Of a DNA stretch of 64,000 nucleotides, positions 8,123 to 18,511 are shown in pieces. Made by a program: the position numbers and the translations under genes. The notes beneath the pieces are model-generated. The model searched no databases and had not been told where the DNA came from. It was given only the letters and a program-made list of their open reading frames with translations. Position 1 is the first letter of the stretch, and each line of letters begins with the position of its first letter. Source of the stretch: Shewanella insulae (lineage in GTDB: Bacteria > Pseudomonadota > Gammaproteobacteria > Enterobacterales > Shewanellaceae). Where the stretch lies: contig NZ_WRPA01000005.1 in the NCBI RefSeq assembly GCF_009831655.1, positions 181,079-245,078 on the forward strand, read 5' to 3'.

Positions 8123-8986
8123 TCAGGACTTGAGGCCGTTATAGAGAGTCTCTATCCAGGTCTCCTGAGAGATAAAACGCCACTCCCACGCCTTTAGCTC
8201 CTCGGGTAATCCTTGTTGTTTGATCTCATCTAGGGACTTCCCTGATGTCAGCTGTTTGTTCATCCAGTCGATAGAGGTATCTAACATCTTTTTAAATCTA
8301 ATGAAATCTTGCTTGTTTGCCAGGCCTCCATGTCCTGGGATGATCTTGGTGTCGTCATCAACTTTAGTTAATAGTGTGGCCACATTATCGCGATAGCCGA
8401 GTATCGAGCCGCCAGCTTTGAGGTCGATATAGGGGAATCTGTCTTTAAAGAAGAGATCGCCCATATGTACCACAGGCGCATTGCGCCAGAAGATCACGCT
8501 ATCGCCGTCTGTATGCCCAGCAGGCAGATACATTAGGGAGAGGGTATCGTCGTTAAAGTGGATCTTGATACTTTTATCATAGGTGATGCTGGGTAAAGCC
8601 TGTTTGGATAATGCATCGTCATCGGCCAACCGTTTAAGCACATTGTCGTGGGCGAAGATGGTGCCACTTTGCCCAAATATGCCATTGCCGCCAGTGTGAT
8701 CCCCATGGTAGTGGGTGTTGACAATATATTTGGGTTTGCCGGGTTGGATATCGGCCAGCGCCGCACTGATCGTATCAGCCAGAGGGGCAAACTGATCGTC
8801 TATGATCAGTAGGCCATCTGTTCCCGCCGATACGCCAATGTTGCCGCCGGCACCGGTTAGCATGTAGATATGGTCGGAGAGTTTGGTTGCGCTGATCTCT
8901 ACGTCGGCAAACTTATTTTCTGCGGCCAAACTGCCAGCGCAGCAGATGAGCAGGCTCGCCGAGACGAGACGAAATATGATGTTCAT
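8123..8986 (-). CDS. Exported metallo-beta-lactamase-fold hydrolase
   Basis: 287 residues. The signal peptide (to about residue 21, SLAA/EN) places it in the periplasm. The metal ligands of the MBL fold are complete: NTHYHGDHTGG (HxHxDH), the His of PAGHTDGD, the Asp of MGDLFF and the His of IPGHG. The family includes class B3-like lactamases, lactonases and many hydrolases of unknown substrate. The sequence looks more like the general periplasmic MBL hydrolases often found in marine Gammaproteobacteria than a dedicated carbapenemase. The gene stands alone between two terminators, 100 bp downstream of the RND operon end. Confidence 0.85.
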   Translation of the reverse strand: MNIIFRLVSASLLICCAGSLAAENKFADVEISATKLSDHIYMLTGAGGNIGVSAGTDGLLIIDDQFAPLADTISAALADIQPGKPKYIVNTHYHGDHTGGNGIFGQSGTIFAHDNVLKRLADDDALSKQALPSITYDKSIKIHFNDDTLSLMYLPAGHTDGDSVIFWRNAPVVHMGDLFFKDRFPYIDLKAGGSILGYRDNVATLLTKVDDDTKIIPGHGGLANKQDFIRFKKMLDTSIDWMNKQLTSGKSLDEIKQQGLPEELKAWEWRFISQETWIETLYNGLKS

Positions 8987-9035
8987 TAGGAGACCTTTTT
9001 CTCTATTCTGGAAATAGTTTATATAGTTGTATAGT

Positions 9036-9062
9036 AAAAAGGCTGCAAGAAGCAGCCTTTTT
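9036..9062 (-). terminator. Terminator of the RND efflux operon
   Basis: AAAAAGGCTGC and GCAGCCTTTTT arms around AAGAA; on the minus strand it ends in a T run. It is 26 bp past the stop at 9088. Confidence 0.85.
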
Positions 9063-9087
9063 ATTTTGTATTACCTATTGGCGCGCC

Positions 9088-12000
9088 TTAGTGGGCCCAG
9101 GGCATGATGCGCCGAGTGAACCTATCGGCATTGCCTAGCTTAACGGCCGCCTGATGACGCATGCGATACAGGGCCTGATAGCAGAGCGGTACCAGATAGA
9201 GACTGGTGAGGGTAGAAAAACTTAGCCCACCTATTATGGCGATTGCCATAGGTGAATAAGGAGGGCCTCCGCCGCCTATCTGGGTGTCGCCCATGGCGAG
9301 TGGGACTAGGCCTAGTACCGTTGTGCCTACCGTCATCAGTACAGGACGTAGGCGGGTAATGCACACGGCCTCTATGGTGGCAGACAGGCGTTCTAGTTCC
9401 GGCGTCTTCTGGTTGATTTGGTCAACCAACACTATGCCGTTGTTCACCACTATACCCATTAAGATCAGAATTCCTATCATGGCCATGATGGACATGTTGG
9501 TGCCGGTTAGCAGCAGGGCCCAGAATACCCCAGTGATGGAGAAGAGGATCGAGGTAATGATAGCCGTTGGCAGCAGTAAAGATTCGAACAGGGCGGCCAT
9601 GACGATATAGATCATGGCGATGGCCAAGATCATATTAGTTGCCATGATGGCCTGATCTTCATCCTGACGCTGGAAGCCACCTCGTAGCGAGTAGTCATAG
9701 CCCGCAGGAAATTGCACCGCATCCATCACTTGTTTGATGGCTTTTTGTGCCTCTTCCGTGGTCATCTCATCCAGGTTGGCACCGATTGAGAGCGCCGTTT
9801 GACGGTCATAGTGACGAATAGTGTCAAATCGTGGACGAATCGAGATCTCGGCCAGACTCTGCAAGGTGTAGACGCGATTACCCTGACGCACGATAGGCAA
9901 CTCCTTTAGCCTTTCAAGCGACTCGCGCCACTGCTTGTCATAGGCCAGTTCTATGCGCAGCTCACCGCTGGGATCGTGCCTGAAGGAACGTAGCGGCGAA
10001 CCGCGAAGGGCCATGGACACGCTGCGAGCAAGCTCGCTCAGGCTAAGATCCAGTCTCGCTGCCATGGTGCGATCCAGCTCGATGATCACCTCCTGCTGTG
10101 TGCTGTTAAGCTCGGAGCGCACGTCGATGAGCCCATCTATCTTGGCCAGCATAGGCACTACCTGCTCACTGATGGTGATCAGCTCGCTGGTGGAACGTCC
10201 GGTGAGGGTGACACGTATGCCGTTGTTATCGTTACCCCAGCCAAATTGCGGTTTGGCGATGGAAAACTTAGGGAAGCCTTCGCGGATCTTTCGTTTTAGC
10301 GCCTTGATATCTATGTCGGCATCTTCTTGCAGCAGCAGGGTCGACTGGCCCCTGTCGGCCGAGAAGTAGCTGTAGACAGAGTCTATGTAGAACTCCTCTT
10401 TATTGGCGTAGAGGTAATCTTCCATGCGGTTGATCATCGCCTCGGTAACATCCAGGCTGTGGCGTCCCTCTACCTGGTAATTGATATAGAGGCGGTTATT
10501 GCCTTCGCCATCGCTTTGATCTTGCTGCACCATGCTCAGCGGCAGCGCCGTCGAGCCAAGGATGATCACGGCGATCAGCCCTGACCGCTTGGGCCTATGT
10601 AATATCCACGCCAGGCTGCGCTTGTAGAAAGACTCGAGCTTGCTCTGCTTAGGGTTAGTGTCGATCTCGAAATGTAGTTTAGTTAACATCAAAGGGATCA
10701 GCGTCTTAGCCACCAAGAGCGAGGCTGCCAGTGAGATACAGATGGCGATGGCCACATGCTCCAGGAAGATGGTTAGCTCTACCTTAACGCCAAAGATGTT
10801 AGGCAGAAACACAATTGCCGTGGTCAGGGTGCCGGCCATTACTGCCAGGGCAACCTTGTTGACCCCGGTAAGCACAGCCTGGGAGGTCGATGCCGTGCCT
10901 TGGTGTTGCTTCTCTTGCAACACACTCTCGCTGACTACTACGGCGTTGTCGATCAGCATGCCGACCGCCAGCAGTAGTCCCATCATGGAGAGGATATTCA
11001 GGCTATAGCCTAAGAAATACATGCCCGCCAACGTCATACACAGAGAGATTGGCACCGAAGAAACGACCACCAGTGTCATCTTCAGGTTGCGTAGGAAAAG
11101 ATAAAGCACCGCAAAAGAGAGCAGGGCACCCACCAGACCGGCGGCGAGCAGATCTGACAGCGAGGATTTTACGCCGTAGGCCTGATCTTCCATGATAAAC
11201 AGCTTGATACCGTTGAACTGCTGGTCCTGTTTGGCGGCCTCGATCACCTTGAGCACACGCTCAGACACGTCCACCAGGTTGGCGCCAGACTCTTTAAATA
11301 CGTCCAGACCGACCGCGTATTTCTGATCCAGATGGCGACCGTCGAGGCGCTCTGGCAGGGCGTAGCGAATGCTGGCCACATCGCCCAAAGTCACGCCAGG
11401 CATCAACACTAGGGCGGCGATATCGTCTAGATCGCGAAACTCACCCTTTGGCGATACCTGATACACCCGGGTATTCGCCCTCAGGGTGCCGGCGCTGACG
11501 ATGAAGTTCTCCTGTCCCAGACGTTGTTGCAGCATGCCGCTGTTGATCCCCGTGGCGCTGAGCTTGTCGGCATCGATTCGGATCTCGATCTGCTTCTGCT
11601 CGACGCCATAGAGGCTCACCTGAGAGACGCCTTCGACCCGTTCCAACGGCTTCTTCAACTGTTTGTCCAGCAGATCGAAGGCACCGGACAGCTCACGCTC
11701 GCTGGAGATACGTATGGTGAGCACAGGCATGTCGGCAGTCGAGAACTGACGGATGAAGACCCGCTCCACATCTTTAGGTAAGAGGTGGCGAACCGCATCC
11801 ACCTTTTCCCTGGCCTCCAGGCTCTTGGTGGAGACATTCTCGCCCCACTTCATTCTCAGCTCGATCTCCGCGCCATTTTGCGATGAGCGCGATCTTAGCT
11901 CCTCAATGCCGCCCATGGTGGCGAGAGACTCTTCTAGTACGTTAGTAATCTCACGTTCCACCTCCGCAGGGGTCGAGCCCTTGTAGGGAACTTCAATCAT

Positions 12001-12135
12001 CACCTGGGGCATCTCGATGCCGGGAAACATCTCCAGCGGCAGCAGGCGGCTCGAGGCCAGACCAAAGAGGAGTATGGCTACGAAGAACATGCTGGTAGTA
12101 ACGGGTCGCGTTAGGGCTAATCGAGTGATATTCAT
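9088..12135 (-). CDS. RND efflux pump permease, second of the operon
   Basis: 1015 residues, the usual length of AcrB/MexB/MdtC-type inner-membrane proton-driven pumps. It starts MNITRLALTRPVTTSMFF, the first membrane helix. Typical blocks include VEREITNVLEESLATMGG in the porter domain, the charged TM4 block GMLIDNAVVVSE, and the C-terminal repeat GIVVNNGIVLVDQIN. The ATG (12135-12133) overlaps the TGA of the upstream pump gene by 4 bp, so the two are translationally coupled. This argues that both RND subunits work together with the one membrane-fusion protein, as MdtB-MdtC do. No outer-membrane channel is encoded nearby, so a TolC from elsewhere is expected. The substrate is unknown. Confidence 0.92.
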   Translation of the reverse strand: MNITRLALTRPVTTSMFFVAILLFGLASSRLLPLEMFPGIEMPQVMIEVPYKGSTPAEVEREITNVLEESLATMGGIEELRSRSSQNGAEIELRMKWGENVSTKSLEAREKVDAVRHLLPKDVERVFIRQFSTADMPVLTIRISSERELSGAFDLLDKQLKKPLERVEGVSQVSLYGVEQKQIEIRIDADKLSATGINSGMLQQRLGQENFIVSAGTLRANTRVYQVSPKGEFRDLDDIAALVLMPGVTLGDVASIRYALPERLDGRHLDQKYAVGLDVFKESGANLVDVSERVLKVIEAAKQDQQFNGIKLFIMEDQAYGVKSSLSDLLAAGLVGALLSFAVLYLFLRNLKMTLVVVSSVPISLCMTLAGMYFLGYSLNILSMMGLLLAVGMLIDNAVVVSESVLQEKQHQGTASTSQAVLTGVNKVALAVMAGTLTTAIVFLPNIFGVKVELTIFLEHVAIAICISLAASLLVAKTLIPLMLTKLHFEIDTNPKQSKLESFYKRSLAWILHRPKRSGLIAVIILGSTALPLSMVQQDQSDGEGNNRLYINYQVEGRHSLDVTEAMINRMEDYLYANKEEFYIDSVYSYFSADRGQSTLLLQEDADIDIKALKRKIREGFPKFSIAKPQFGWGNDNNGIRVTLTGRSTSELITISEQVVPMLAKIDGLIDVRSELNSTQQEVIIELDRTMAARLDLSLSELARSVSMALRGSPLRSFRHDPSGELRIELAYDKQWRESLERLKELPIVRQGNRVYTLQSLAEISIRPRFDTIRHYDRQTALSIGANLDEMTTEEAQKAIKQVMDAVQFPAGYDYSLRGGFQRQDEDQAIMATNMILAIAMIYIVMAALFESLLLPTAIITSILFSITGVFWALLLTGTNMSIMAMIGILILMGIVVNNGIVLVDQINQKTPELERLSATIEAVCITRLRPVLMTVGTTVLGLVPLAMGDTQIGGGGPPYSPMAIAIIGGLSFSTLTSLYLVPLCYQALYRMRHQAAVKLGNADRFTRRIMPWAH

Positions 12136-15100
12136 GCTGATTCTCCCTCTTGAGCGACTTCGGCTGGTGCGTCAAAGGCTTTGCGATCGAACAGGGCATA
12201 GAGCGCTGGGATCACTACGAGCGTCAGCAAAGTTGCCAGCGACAGGCCGAAGATCACTGTGATCGCCATGGGCGCACGCACCTCGCTGCCGTCGCCTAAG
12301 CCCAGTGCCATAGGCGCCAGACCCAGCGCCGTAGTCATTGTGGTCATGACGATGGGACGCAGGCGAGACTTGGCGGCTTCTTCGATGGCCGTCAGTTTGG
12401 CGATGCCCTGGTGACGAAGCTGATTGATGCGATCCACCAAGACGATGGCGTTGTTGACCACTATGCCCGCCAGCATGATGAGGCCGATGAACACCACCAC
12501 GCTCAGGTGTGTCTGGGTGATGAACAGGCCGAAGATGCTACCGCCCACCGCCATAGGCACAGCGATTAGGATGAGCAGTGGGTGCACCAGTGACTCGAAC
12601 TGGCTAGCCATCACCAAGTACACCAGGAATACGGCCAAAACCAAGGCAATTTGCAACGACTGGAAGGAGTGCTCCATCTCTTCGTTCTGGCCACCGAAAC
12701 GTACCTGAATCGAGCTAGGCAGGTTTTGTTGATCTATGATGCTTCTCGCCTCGAGCACCGCATCGTTGAGATCACCATAGGCGAGGTTAGCCGAAACGAT
12801 GGCAACGCGCTGCTGACTGATGCGGTTGATGGCAGAAGGGCCCAGATTCAAGGTGACATCGGCAACGGCGCTCAGTGGGATAGGCTGACTGCTGTTGGGG
12901 TTGATGATCATCGAATCGATATCGCTTATCTGATCGCGCTCCTCGAGTTCGCTGCGCACCAGGATGTCTATTTTCCTGTCGCGCACCGTATATTGGCTGG
13001 CGACTGTGCCACCGATGCGTTGGGCGATACGGTTAGCCACGGTTGGCGCGTCCATGCCTAGGGCGGCAAGGCGAGCGTGATCGAAGCGGATGCTCAGCTC
13101 TGGCTGACCGTCACGCAGGCTGGTGTTGAGGTCGGCGAAGCGATCTGAGTCTGACAGGGCGCTGATAAGGTTATCGGCGGTCTGCTTAAGCTGCGCCAGA
13201 TCATAACCAATCACTTCGATTTCAAGCGGCGTCTTGAAGCTAAACAGCTCTGGGTGTTGGATCTTGGCCTCTAGCTCAGGGATACGCATGGCAGTGGTGC
13301 GAAGCACATGGGTGACCGCATCGAAGGCCTGGTGATCGGCCAGTACCACCTGCAGACGGCCCCAGTTTTCGCCGCCGCGCGAGGTATCCGAGGTCATCAG
13401 ACCGCCGCTACCGGCTTGGCTGTAGGCATGTTTTACATCTTCTCTGTCTTTAATTGAGAGCGCCAGCTTCTGCAACACCCTGTCTGTCTCGCTCACCTCT
13501 GTGCCCGGTGGCAGCAGGACTTCCACATAAAACTCACCTTGGTTCATCGGCGGGATCAGCTCCATGCCGAGTCTTGGGATCAGACTCATGGTGCCTATGG
13601 TGAGGGTGATGGCCACAGCTAAGGTAACCCAGGTAAATTTAAGCGCTTGACGTAGCAGCTTATGATAGACGCTTTCGAGTAGGTGATAGAACCAGTTAAA
13701 TACCAGGCTGATGGGGCGCATGATAAGGCCTGCAAGCCAGGAGAACGCGCGGCTAAGCATCAGCGCCAGGGTCAGCACCAGTGAGGGCAGGTAGCTAAAT
13801 AGCAGCACGAAGGGGAAGGAGCATACGGTAGCGCCGTAATGCTTCACCTTAGCCATCTTAGTGTCGAGTACCGGCTTTTCGCGTTTCTGCACCATGTGCG
13901 GCAGAGCCTTGAAGCCCTCGCGTGATGCCAGCATAGGGATGGTGGTCAGCGCGACCAGCAGGGAGGCCAGCAGGGCGAAGGTTACCGTCAGCGCCTGATC
14001 CGAGAAGAGTGCACCGGCCACGCCATCGACAAACACCAGGGGCACGAATACCGCCAGGGTGGTCATGGTGGAAGCGAAGATAGCACCGGCTACCTCTTTG
14101 GTGCCAGTGACGGCGGCGTCGAGCTTGTTCATCCCCAGCTTGCGACAGCGGTCGATGTTCTCCAGCACCACGATGGCGTTATCCACTAGGAGGCCCACCG
14201 CCAGGGCGATACCGCCCAGTGACATGATGTTGAGGCTGATGTCGGCAAAATACATCATGTTAAAGGTGGCGATCACCGAAAACGGAATTGAGATAGAGAT
14301 GATAAGGGTCGGCACTATGTCCCTGAGGAACAGGTAGATCACCAGCATGGAGAGCAAGCTACCTATTAGTGCCGCCGAGGTCACCTCGCTCACGGCGCTC
14401 TCGATAAATTCAGATTGATCGTAGATCACCTTAAGCTCCGCCTTCTCATTTAATTTCTTGAGGGCATCCAGCTTAGCGGTGACTTTACGGGCCACGGCGA
14501 CCGTGTTGGCATCACCTTCCTTATAGATGGCCAGCTCAATAGATTCGGCGGAGCCGATACGCGTGATGTCGTTACGTTCCTTGTGAGCGTCTATGATCTC
14601 GGCCACCTCGAACAGACGCACCAGAGTCTGATTGTCACGATAGACGATGATCTGACCCAGCTCCTCCAAGGAGTTGAACTGGTTGAGGGTACGCACCAAA
14701 TACTCTTTCTCTCCCTGTACCACCTTACCGGCCGAGAGGTTGATGTTTTCGGCGGCGATACGCTCGCGGATCTTATCGGCGTTCAGGTTAAGTTGCGTCA
14801 GTTTCTCCTGGTTCAGCTGAATATGCACCTCTTGCTCGAGACCGCCTGAGAGCCTGACGGCGGCGACGCCGCTGAGAGATTCCAGCTGACGCTTAAGCTC
14901 CTCCTCGGCAAAGGTGCGCATCTGCTTAAGTGACTGGTCATCGGCATCCGGCATGGAGAGTGCCAGACGCACGATAGGGTCTAAGTTAGGGTTGAAGCGC
15001 AGCAACAGTGGCTTCTTCACATCCAGGGGCAGCTCTATGGTGTCTAGTTTTTCCCTGACCTCCAGGCTCGCCATATCCATGTCTGTGCCCCATTCAAATT

Positions 15101-15380
15101 CGAGCACTACATCTGACATACCAGAGCGTGAGATAGAGCTAATCTTACGCAGCCCCTTAACGATGCCAGCGGCCTCTTCTATGGGCTTGGAGACAAGCTG
15201 CTCCACCTCGACGGGGGCGGCGCCTTCATATTGGGTACGTATGGTAATGGTCGGGTAGCTGAGGTCCGGCAGGAGCTTCACCGCCAGGCGAGAGAATCCC
15301 ACCATGCCAAACAGGATCACCGCCAGCATAAACATCCACACGGAGACCGGCCGTTTAACGGAAGTATTAATTATCGACAT
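12132..15380 (-). CDS. RND efflux pump permease, first of the operon
   Basis: 1082 residues. It starts MSIINTSVKRPVSVWMFM. The porter-domain block PVEVEQLVSKPIEEAAG, the TM4 charged motif GLLVDNAIVVLENI and the later GIVVNNAIVLVDRIN are all present. It is about 65 residues longer than its partner; the extra part is a hydrophobic insert around residues 490-570 between the two halves. It is only ~36% like the partner by eye, so it is not a recent duplicate. It sits 14 bp after the membrane-fusion protein gene and overlaps the next pump gene by 4 bp. Such tandem heterologous pumps form hetero-trimers in the MdtABC system; the same is inferred here. Confidence 0.92.
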   Translation of the reverse strand: MSIINTSVKRPVSVWMFMLAVILFGMVGFSRLAVKLLPDLSYPTITIRTQYEGAAPVEVEQLVSKPIEEAAGIVKGLRKISSISRSGMSDVVLEFEWGTDMDMASLEVREKLDTIELPLDVKKPLLLRFNPNLDPIVRLALSMPDADDQSLKQMRTFAEEELKRQLESLSGVAAVRLSGGLEQEVHIQLNQEKLTQLNLNADKIRERIAAENINLSAGKVVQGEKEYLVRTLNQFNSLEELGQIIVYRDNQTLVRLFEVAEIIDAHKERNDITRIGSAESIELAIYKEGDANTVAVARKVTAKLDALKKLNEKAELKVIYDQSEFIESAVSEVTSAALIGSLLSMLVIYLFLRDIVPTLIISISIPFSVIATFNMMYFADISLNIMSLGGIALAVGLLVDNAIVVLENIDRCRKLGMNKLDAAVTGTKEVAGAIFASTMTTLAVFVPLVFVDGVAGALFSDQALTVTFALLASLLVALTTIPMLASREGFKALPHMVQKREKPVLDTKMAKVKHYGATVCSFPFVLLFSYLPSLVLTLALMLSRAFSWLAGLIMRPISLVFNWFYHLLESVYHKLLRQALKFTWVTLAVAITLTIGTMSLIPRLGMELIPPMNQGEFYVEVLLPPGTEVSETDRVLQKLALSIKDREDVKHAYSQAGSGGLMTSDTSRGGENWGRLQVVLADHQAFDAVTHVLRTTAMRIPELEAKIQHPELFSFKTPLEIEVIGYDLAQLKQTADNLISALSDSDRFADLNTSLRDGQPELSIRFDHARLAALGMDAPTVANRIAQRIGGTVASQYTVRDRKIDILVRSELEERDQISDIDSMIINPNSSQPIPLSAVADVTLNLGPSAINRISQQRVAIVSANLAYGDLNDAVLEARSIIDQQNLPSSIQVRFGGQNEEMEHSFQSLQIALVLAVFLVYLVMASQFESLVHPLLILIAVPMAVGGSIFGLFITQTHLSVVVFIGLIMLAGIVVNNAIVLVDRINQLRHQGIAKLTAIEEAAKSRLRPIVMTTMTTALGLAPMALGLGDGSEVRAPMAITVIFGLSLATLLTLVVIPALYALFDRKAFDAPAEVAQEGESA

Positions 15381-15394
15381 AAGCTAAGTTCCCG

Positions 15395-16459
15395 TTATTG
15401 TTGTGCGCGAGCAACGTCTAGTTGGCTGATCACTTCGACTAAGGATTGATCCTTTAGGTTTTGTTGTCCGCGGATCACTATCTGTTCGCCGGGTTCCAGC
15501 CCAGAGACCACCTCTACTGTGTCGGCCTCGCGATAGCCTAGGGCGACTTCGCGGCGTAGGGCATTGTCACCTTGGATCACATACAGGGCGTATTGGTTGT
15601 CCTGATTGACCACGGCGTTGTAGGGAACGGTTATCACATTGCTGTGGGTGTCATACCTCAGCTCAACCCGGGTAAACATACCGGCCTTGAGTTTGGCATT
15701 CTGGTTAGGCACAGAAAGGGTGACCTTAAAGGTACCGCTTTGAGGATCGACTATGGGGCTGATACGCAGCACCTTGGCGTGAATGGTATCTTGGGTGTGT
15801 TTGTTGGCATAGAGCTCGGCTTCCTGGCCTAAACGCAGGCTTTGCAGCTGGGCCTCTGGTAGGTGGACTATGCCGTACAGCTCATCCTGATTAACCACAT
15901 AGAAAAGCTGTTCAAACTCTTTGGCCATGTTGCCGGCTTTCACATAACGCTTGGCTACAACACCGTCTATTGGGGAGCGAACCATGCTCTCTTCAACGTG
16001 CAATGCTGCAAGGTCTCGCTTGGCGATGGCTGCCTGCAGGTTGTATTCTAGTTTGGCCATGGAGTCGGCGCTGATAAACTCTTTATTGCTCATCTTCTTC
16101 AAACGGTTGAGCTCCTGCTCGATGATCTCCACTTCGGCCTGAGAGCGAGCTAAGTCGTAGCGTTGGCGCTTGGCATCGATCACCGCCAGCAGTTGTCCCT
16201 TAGCGACGCGATCGCCTTCCTCGACCTTTATTGTCTCGATAAGACCCGCGATGCGGCTAACAACATCGGCCTCCTGTGGGGCTTCCAGGGTGGCAGTAGT
16301 ACTATAAAAAGAGGAGACATCGCCTTGTATGACTGTCGTGGTTTCGACGGGAACGGCGTACTTTTCCTCTTCTTTCTTCGTTTCCTCATTACCACATGCA
16401 CTGAGTACGGCAACAAATAGTAGGGGAAGTGCCAACTTAAACTTTGAAAAAGATTCCAT
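15395..16459 (-). CDS. RND periplasmic adaptor (membrane fusion) lipoprotein
   Basis: 354 residues. The N-terminal signal with lipobox LSAC (Cys about residue 22) gives an inner-membrane-anchored periplasmic lipoprotein. The body has the HlyD/AcrA order: lipoyl half-motif (VSRIAGLIETIKVEEGDRVAKGQLLA), alpha hairpin (about 95-150), second lipoyl half (SPIDGVVAKRYVKAGN), then beta-barrel and membrane-proximal domains (GLEPGEQIVIRG). It is the first gene of the three-gene efflux operon and would link the two RND pumps to a TolC-type channel. Confidence 0.92.
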   Translation of the reverse strand: MESFSKFKLALPLLFVAVLSACGNEETKKEEEKYAVPVETTTVIQGDVSSFYSTTATLEAPQEADVVSRIAGLIETIKVEEGDRVAKGQLLAVIDAKRQRYDLARSQAEVEIIEQELNRLKKMSNKEFISADSMAKLEYNLQAAIAKRDLAALHVEESMVRSPIDGVVAKRYVKAGNMAKEFEQLFYVVNQDELYGIVHLPEAQLQSLRLGQEAELYANKHTQDTIHAKVLRISPIVDPQSGTFKVTLSVPNQNAKLKAGMFTRVELRYDTHSNVITVPYNAVVNQDNQYALYVIQGDNALRREVALGYREADTVEVVSGLEPGEQIVIRGQQNLKDQSLVEVISQLDVARAQQ

Positions 16460-16771
16460 GTGAAGATACCTATGTTATTTATCCAATTAGCCTTAGTAAG
16501 CACAAGCTGTGCCAAATTGTTAAACCTATAAATATCAGCTTGTTACGCTAGAATCAGTTAAGAAGTGGTGAGCTTGTTAACTGGTTTGTAGCGAAAATGT
16601 TTAACATGTGATGCTTTTGACTAAGTTACAGTTAAGACCTATAGCCGAGGTGAGTGCAAATTGGATTTGATACAAAATGTATCCTAAATGTGTGGGGGCG
16701 AGTGTTTGTTACTGTGCGCCGCCGGTTTTGCCAGAATAAGCGGCTGGGAGTGTGTTTGCGCTAGGCATAAA
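16460..16771. other. Intergenic between efflux operon and gltA end
   Basis: About 310 bp. Must contain the minus-strand promoter of the efflux operon. I see several AT-rich blocks but no clear operator palindrome and no local regulator gene. Confidence 0.4.
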
Positions 16772-16797
16772 AAAAGCACCCCTAGGGGTGCTTTTTA
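16772..16797 (-). terminator. Bidirectional terminator after gltA
   Basis: A near-perfect palindrome AAAAGCACCCC/TA/GGGGTGCTTTT with A run before and T run after, 15 bp beyond the gltA stop on the minus strand. Confidence 0.85.
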
Positions 16798-16811
16798 CGA
16801 TTAAGCCGATT

Positions 16812-18098
16812 TTAACGCTTATCCAGTTTGACGAAGCTGCGTTCGGCCGAACCTGTGTAGAGCTGGCGTGGACGGCTGATCTTGTGACCAGGCTGATCCA
16901 ACATCTCTTTCCAGTGAGCAATCCAACCTACGGTACGCGCCAGGGCGAACAGTACGGTGAACATGCTAGTTGGAATACCGATAGCCTTCATGATGATGCC
17001 TGAGTAGAAATCGACGTTTGGATAGAGTTTCTTCGATACGAAGTACTCATCTTCCAGTGCGATACGCTCAAGTTCCATCGCCACGTCGAGCAGCGGGTCG
17101 TTGACCTTAAGCTCGGCAAGTACTTCGTGACAGGTTTCGCGCATAACTTTGGCGCGAGGGTCGAAGTTCTTGTAGACGCGGTGACCGAAGCCCATCAGAC
17201 GGAATGGATCATCTTTATCCTTTGCACGTGCGATGAACTCAGGAATGCGATCTACGGTACCTATCTCTTCCAGCATGTTCAGACATGCTTCGTTTGCGCC
17301 ACCGTGTGCAGGGCCCCACAATGAAGCGATACCCGCTGCGATACACGCAAATGGGTTAGCACCCGATGAACCGGCTAGACGCACGGTAGAGGTAGAGGCG
17401 TTTTGCTCGTGGTCGGCGTGCAGGATAAAGATACGGTCCATGGCGCGTTCGATGATTGGGTTAACCTTGTATTCTTCACAAGGAACCGCAAACATCATGC
17501 TGAGGAAGTTGCCCGCATAGCTCAGGTCGTTACGTGGGTAAACAAATGGCTGACCAATTGAATACTTGTAACACATAGCGGCGATAGTCGGCATCTTAGA
17601 GACTAAACGGAACGCCGCAATTTCGCGGTGGTGTTCGTCGTTAACATCGAGAGAGTCTTGGTAGAATGCAGACAATGCACCTGTCACACCACATAGCATC
17701 GCCATTGGGTGTGCGTCACGGCGGAAACCACGGAAGAACGAAGCCAGTTGCTCGTTAACCATAGTGTGAGTCTTAACCGTGTAAACAAATTTGTCGTATT
17801 GAGCCTTGTTAGGTAACTCACCGTAAAGCAGTAGATAACAAAGATCTAAATAGTCTGAATCGACGGCTAGTTCGTCGATCGCGTAACCACGGTGTAAAAG
17901 TATACCTTGGGCGCCATCAATGTAGGTGATAGCTGATTCGCAGGATGCTGTCGCTAGGAATCCTGGGTCAAATGTAAAATGACCTTTGCTACCGAGTTTG
18001 CTGATGTCGATAACATCAAATCCTGCCGTTCCTTTTTTGATAGGCAGGTCAATCGAATCGTTCCCTGGTAGTTCCAATTTGGCTATATTATCAGCCAT
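16812..18098 (-). CDS. gltA: Citrate synthase
   Basis: 428 residues, the length of the hexameric, NADH-sensitive type II citrate synthase of Gammaproteobacteria. It condenses oxaloacetate with acetyl-CoA, the entry step of the TCA cycle. Catalytic blocks are seen: [10 protein letters not shown] (first His), [17 protein letters not shown] (second His and Arg) and the Asp in NVDFYSGII. The C-terminus is [11 protein letters not shown] 18098 has AAGGAG nine bases upstream. The gene is divergent from sdhCDAB-sucABCD, as in E. coli, across a 413-bp control region with a CRP-like half-site. Confidence 0.97.
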   Translation of the reverse strand: MADNIAKLELPGNDSIDLPIKKGTAGFDVIDISKLGSKGHFTFDPGFLATASCESAITYIDGAQGILLHRGYAIDELAVDSDYLDLCYLLLYGELPNKAQYDKFVYTVKTHTMVNEQLASFFRGFRRDAHPMAMLCGVTGALSAFYQDSLDVNDEHHREIAAFRLVSKMPTIAAMCYKYSIGQPFVYPRNDLSYAGNFLSMMFAVPCEEYKVNPIIERAMDRIFILHADHEQNASTSTVRLAGSSGANPFACIAAGIASLWGPAHGGANEACLNMLEEIGTVDRIPEFIARAKDKDDPFRLMGFGHRVYKNFDPRAKVMRETCHEVLAELKVNDPLLDVAMELERIALEDEYFVSKKLYPNVDFYSGIIMKAIGIPTSMFTVLFALARTVGWIAHWKEMLDQPGHKISRPRQLYTGSAERSFVKLDKR

Positions 18099-18160
18099 AC
18101 CCCGTTCTCCTTACTTCATTCTTATGTGAGTGCGGCTTTTGTCAAACGCCAATACTTTAC

Positions 18161-18180
18161 AGTGAATCTAGATCACATTT
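18161..18180. promoter_or_regulatory. CRP-like half-site in gltA-sdh control region
   Basis: TCTAGATCACATTT matches the right half and centre of the CRP consensus exactly. The left half reads AGTGAA and is out of register by one base. It lies ~65 bp upstream of gltA. Catabolite control of gltA/sdh is known in enterics; here it is a suggestion only. Confidence 0.35.
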
Positions 18181-18299
18181 CAATTTAAATAAGCGTTTAA
18201 ATTCGTTAGACCATGGTCTTAATTTGACGTAAGTGCCCGCCAATACAGCGACTTGGCAGATTTTTTTACCAAAAAAACAAAATTTGCATAATGTGATGT

Positions 18300-18328
18300 T
18301 TGTATTTGACATTTGTGGGGCGTATACT
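18300..18328 (+). promoter_or_regulatory. Candidate sdh promoter
   Basis: TTGTAT (18300-18305), 17-bp spacer, TATACT (18323-18328). This would give a ~180-nt leader before sdhC. A TTGACA at 18306 inside the spacer could be an alternative -35 for a poorer -10. Confidence 0.4.
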
Positions 18329-18511
18329 TGCTTCGGCTCGAAAGAGCTGCAAACAAACCAATTCGAAGACCATTATTTACATACTTATTTAGTGATTTTT
18401 GAATTAGTTAACTGTTTGTTTCAACTTTCCTTTTGAGGCGAGAGGAGGTGGTAAGTTTGCTTGCTGTTCAAATTTCGTTCGAAAGAGGTTCAATAACAAA
18501 AATAATGCTCA

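Noticed and set aside
8123..8986. Calling the MBL hydrolase a carbapenemase
   Set aside because: The metal ligands are those of the whole fold; nothing in the sequence singles out beta-lactam hydrolysis.
18233..18436. 67-codon frame between gltA and sdhC
   Set aside because: Covers the sdh promoter region; no ribosome site or family resemblance.
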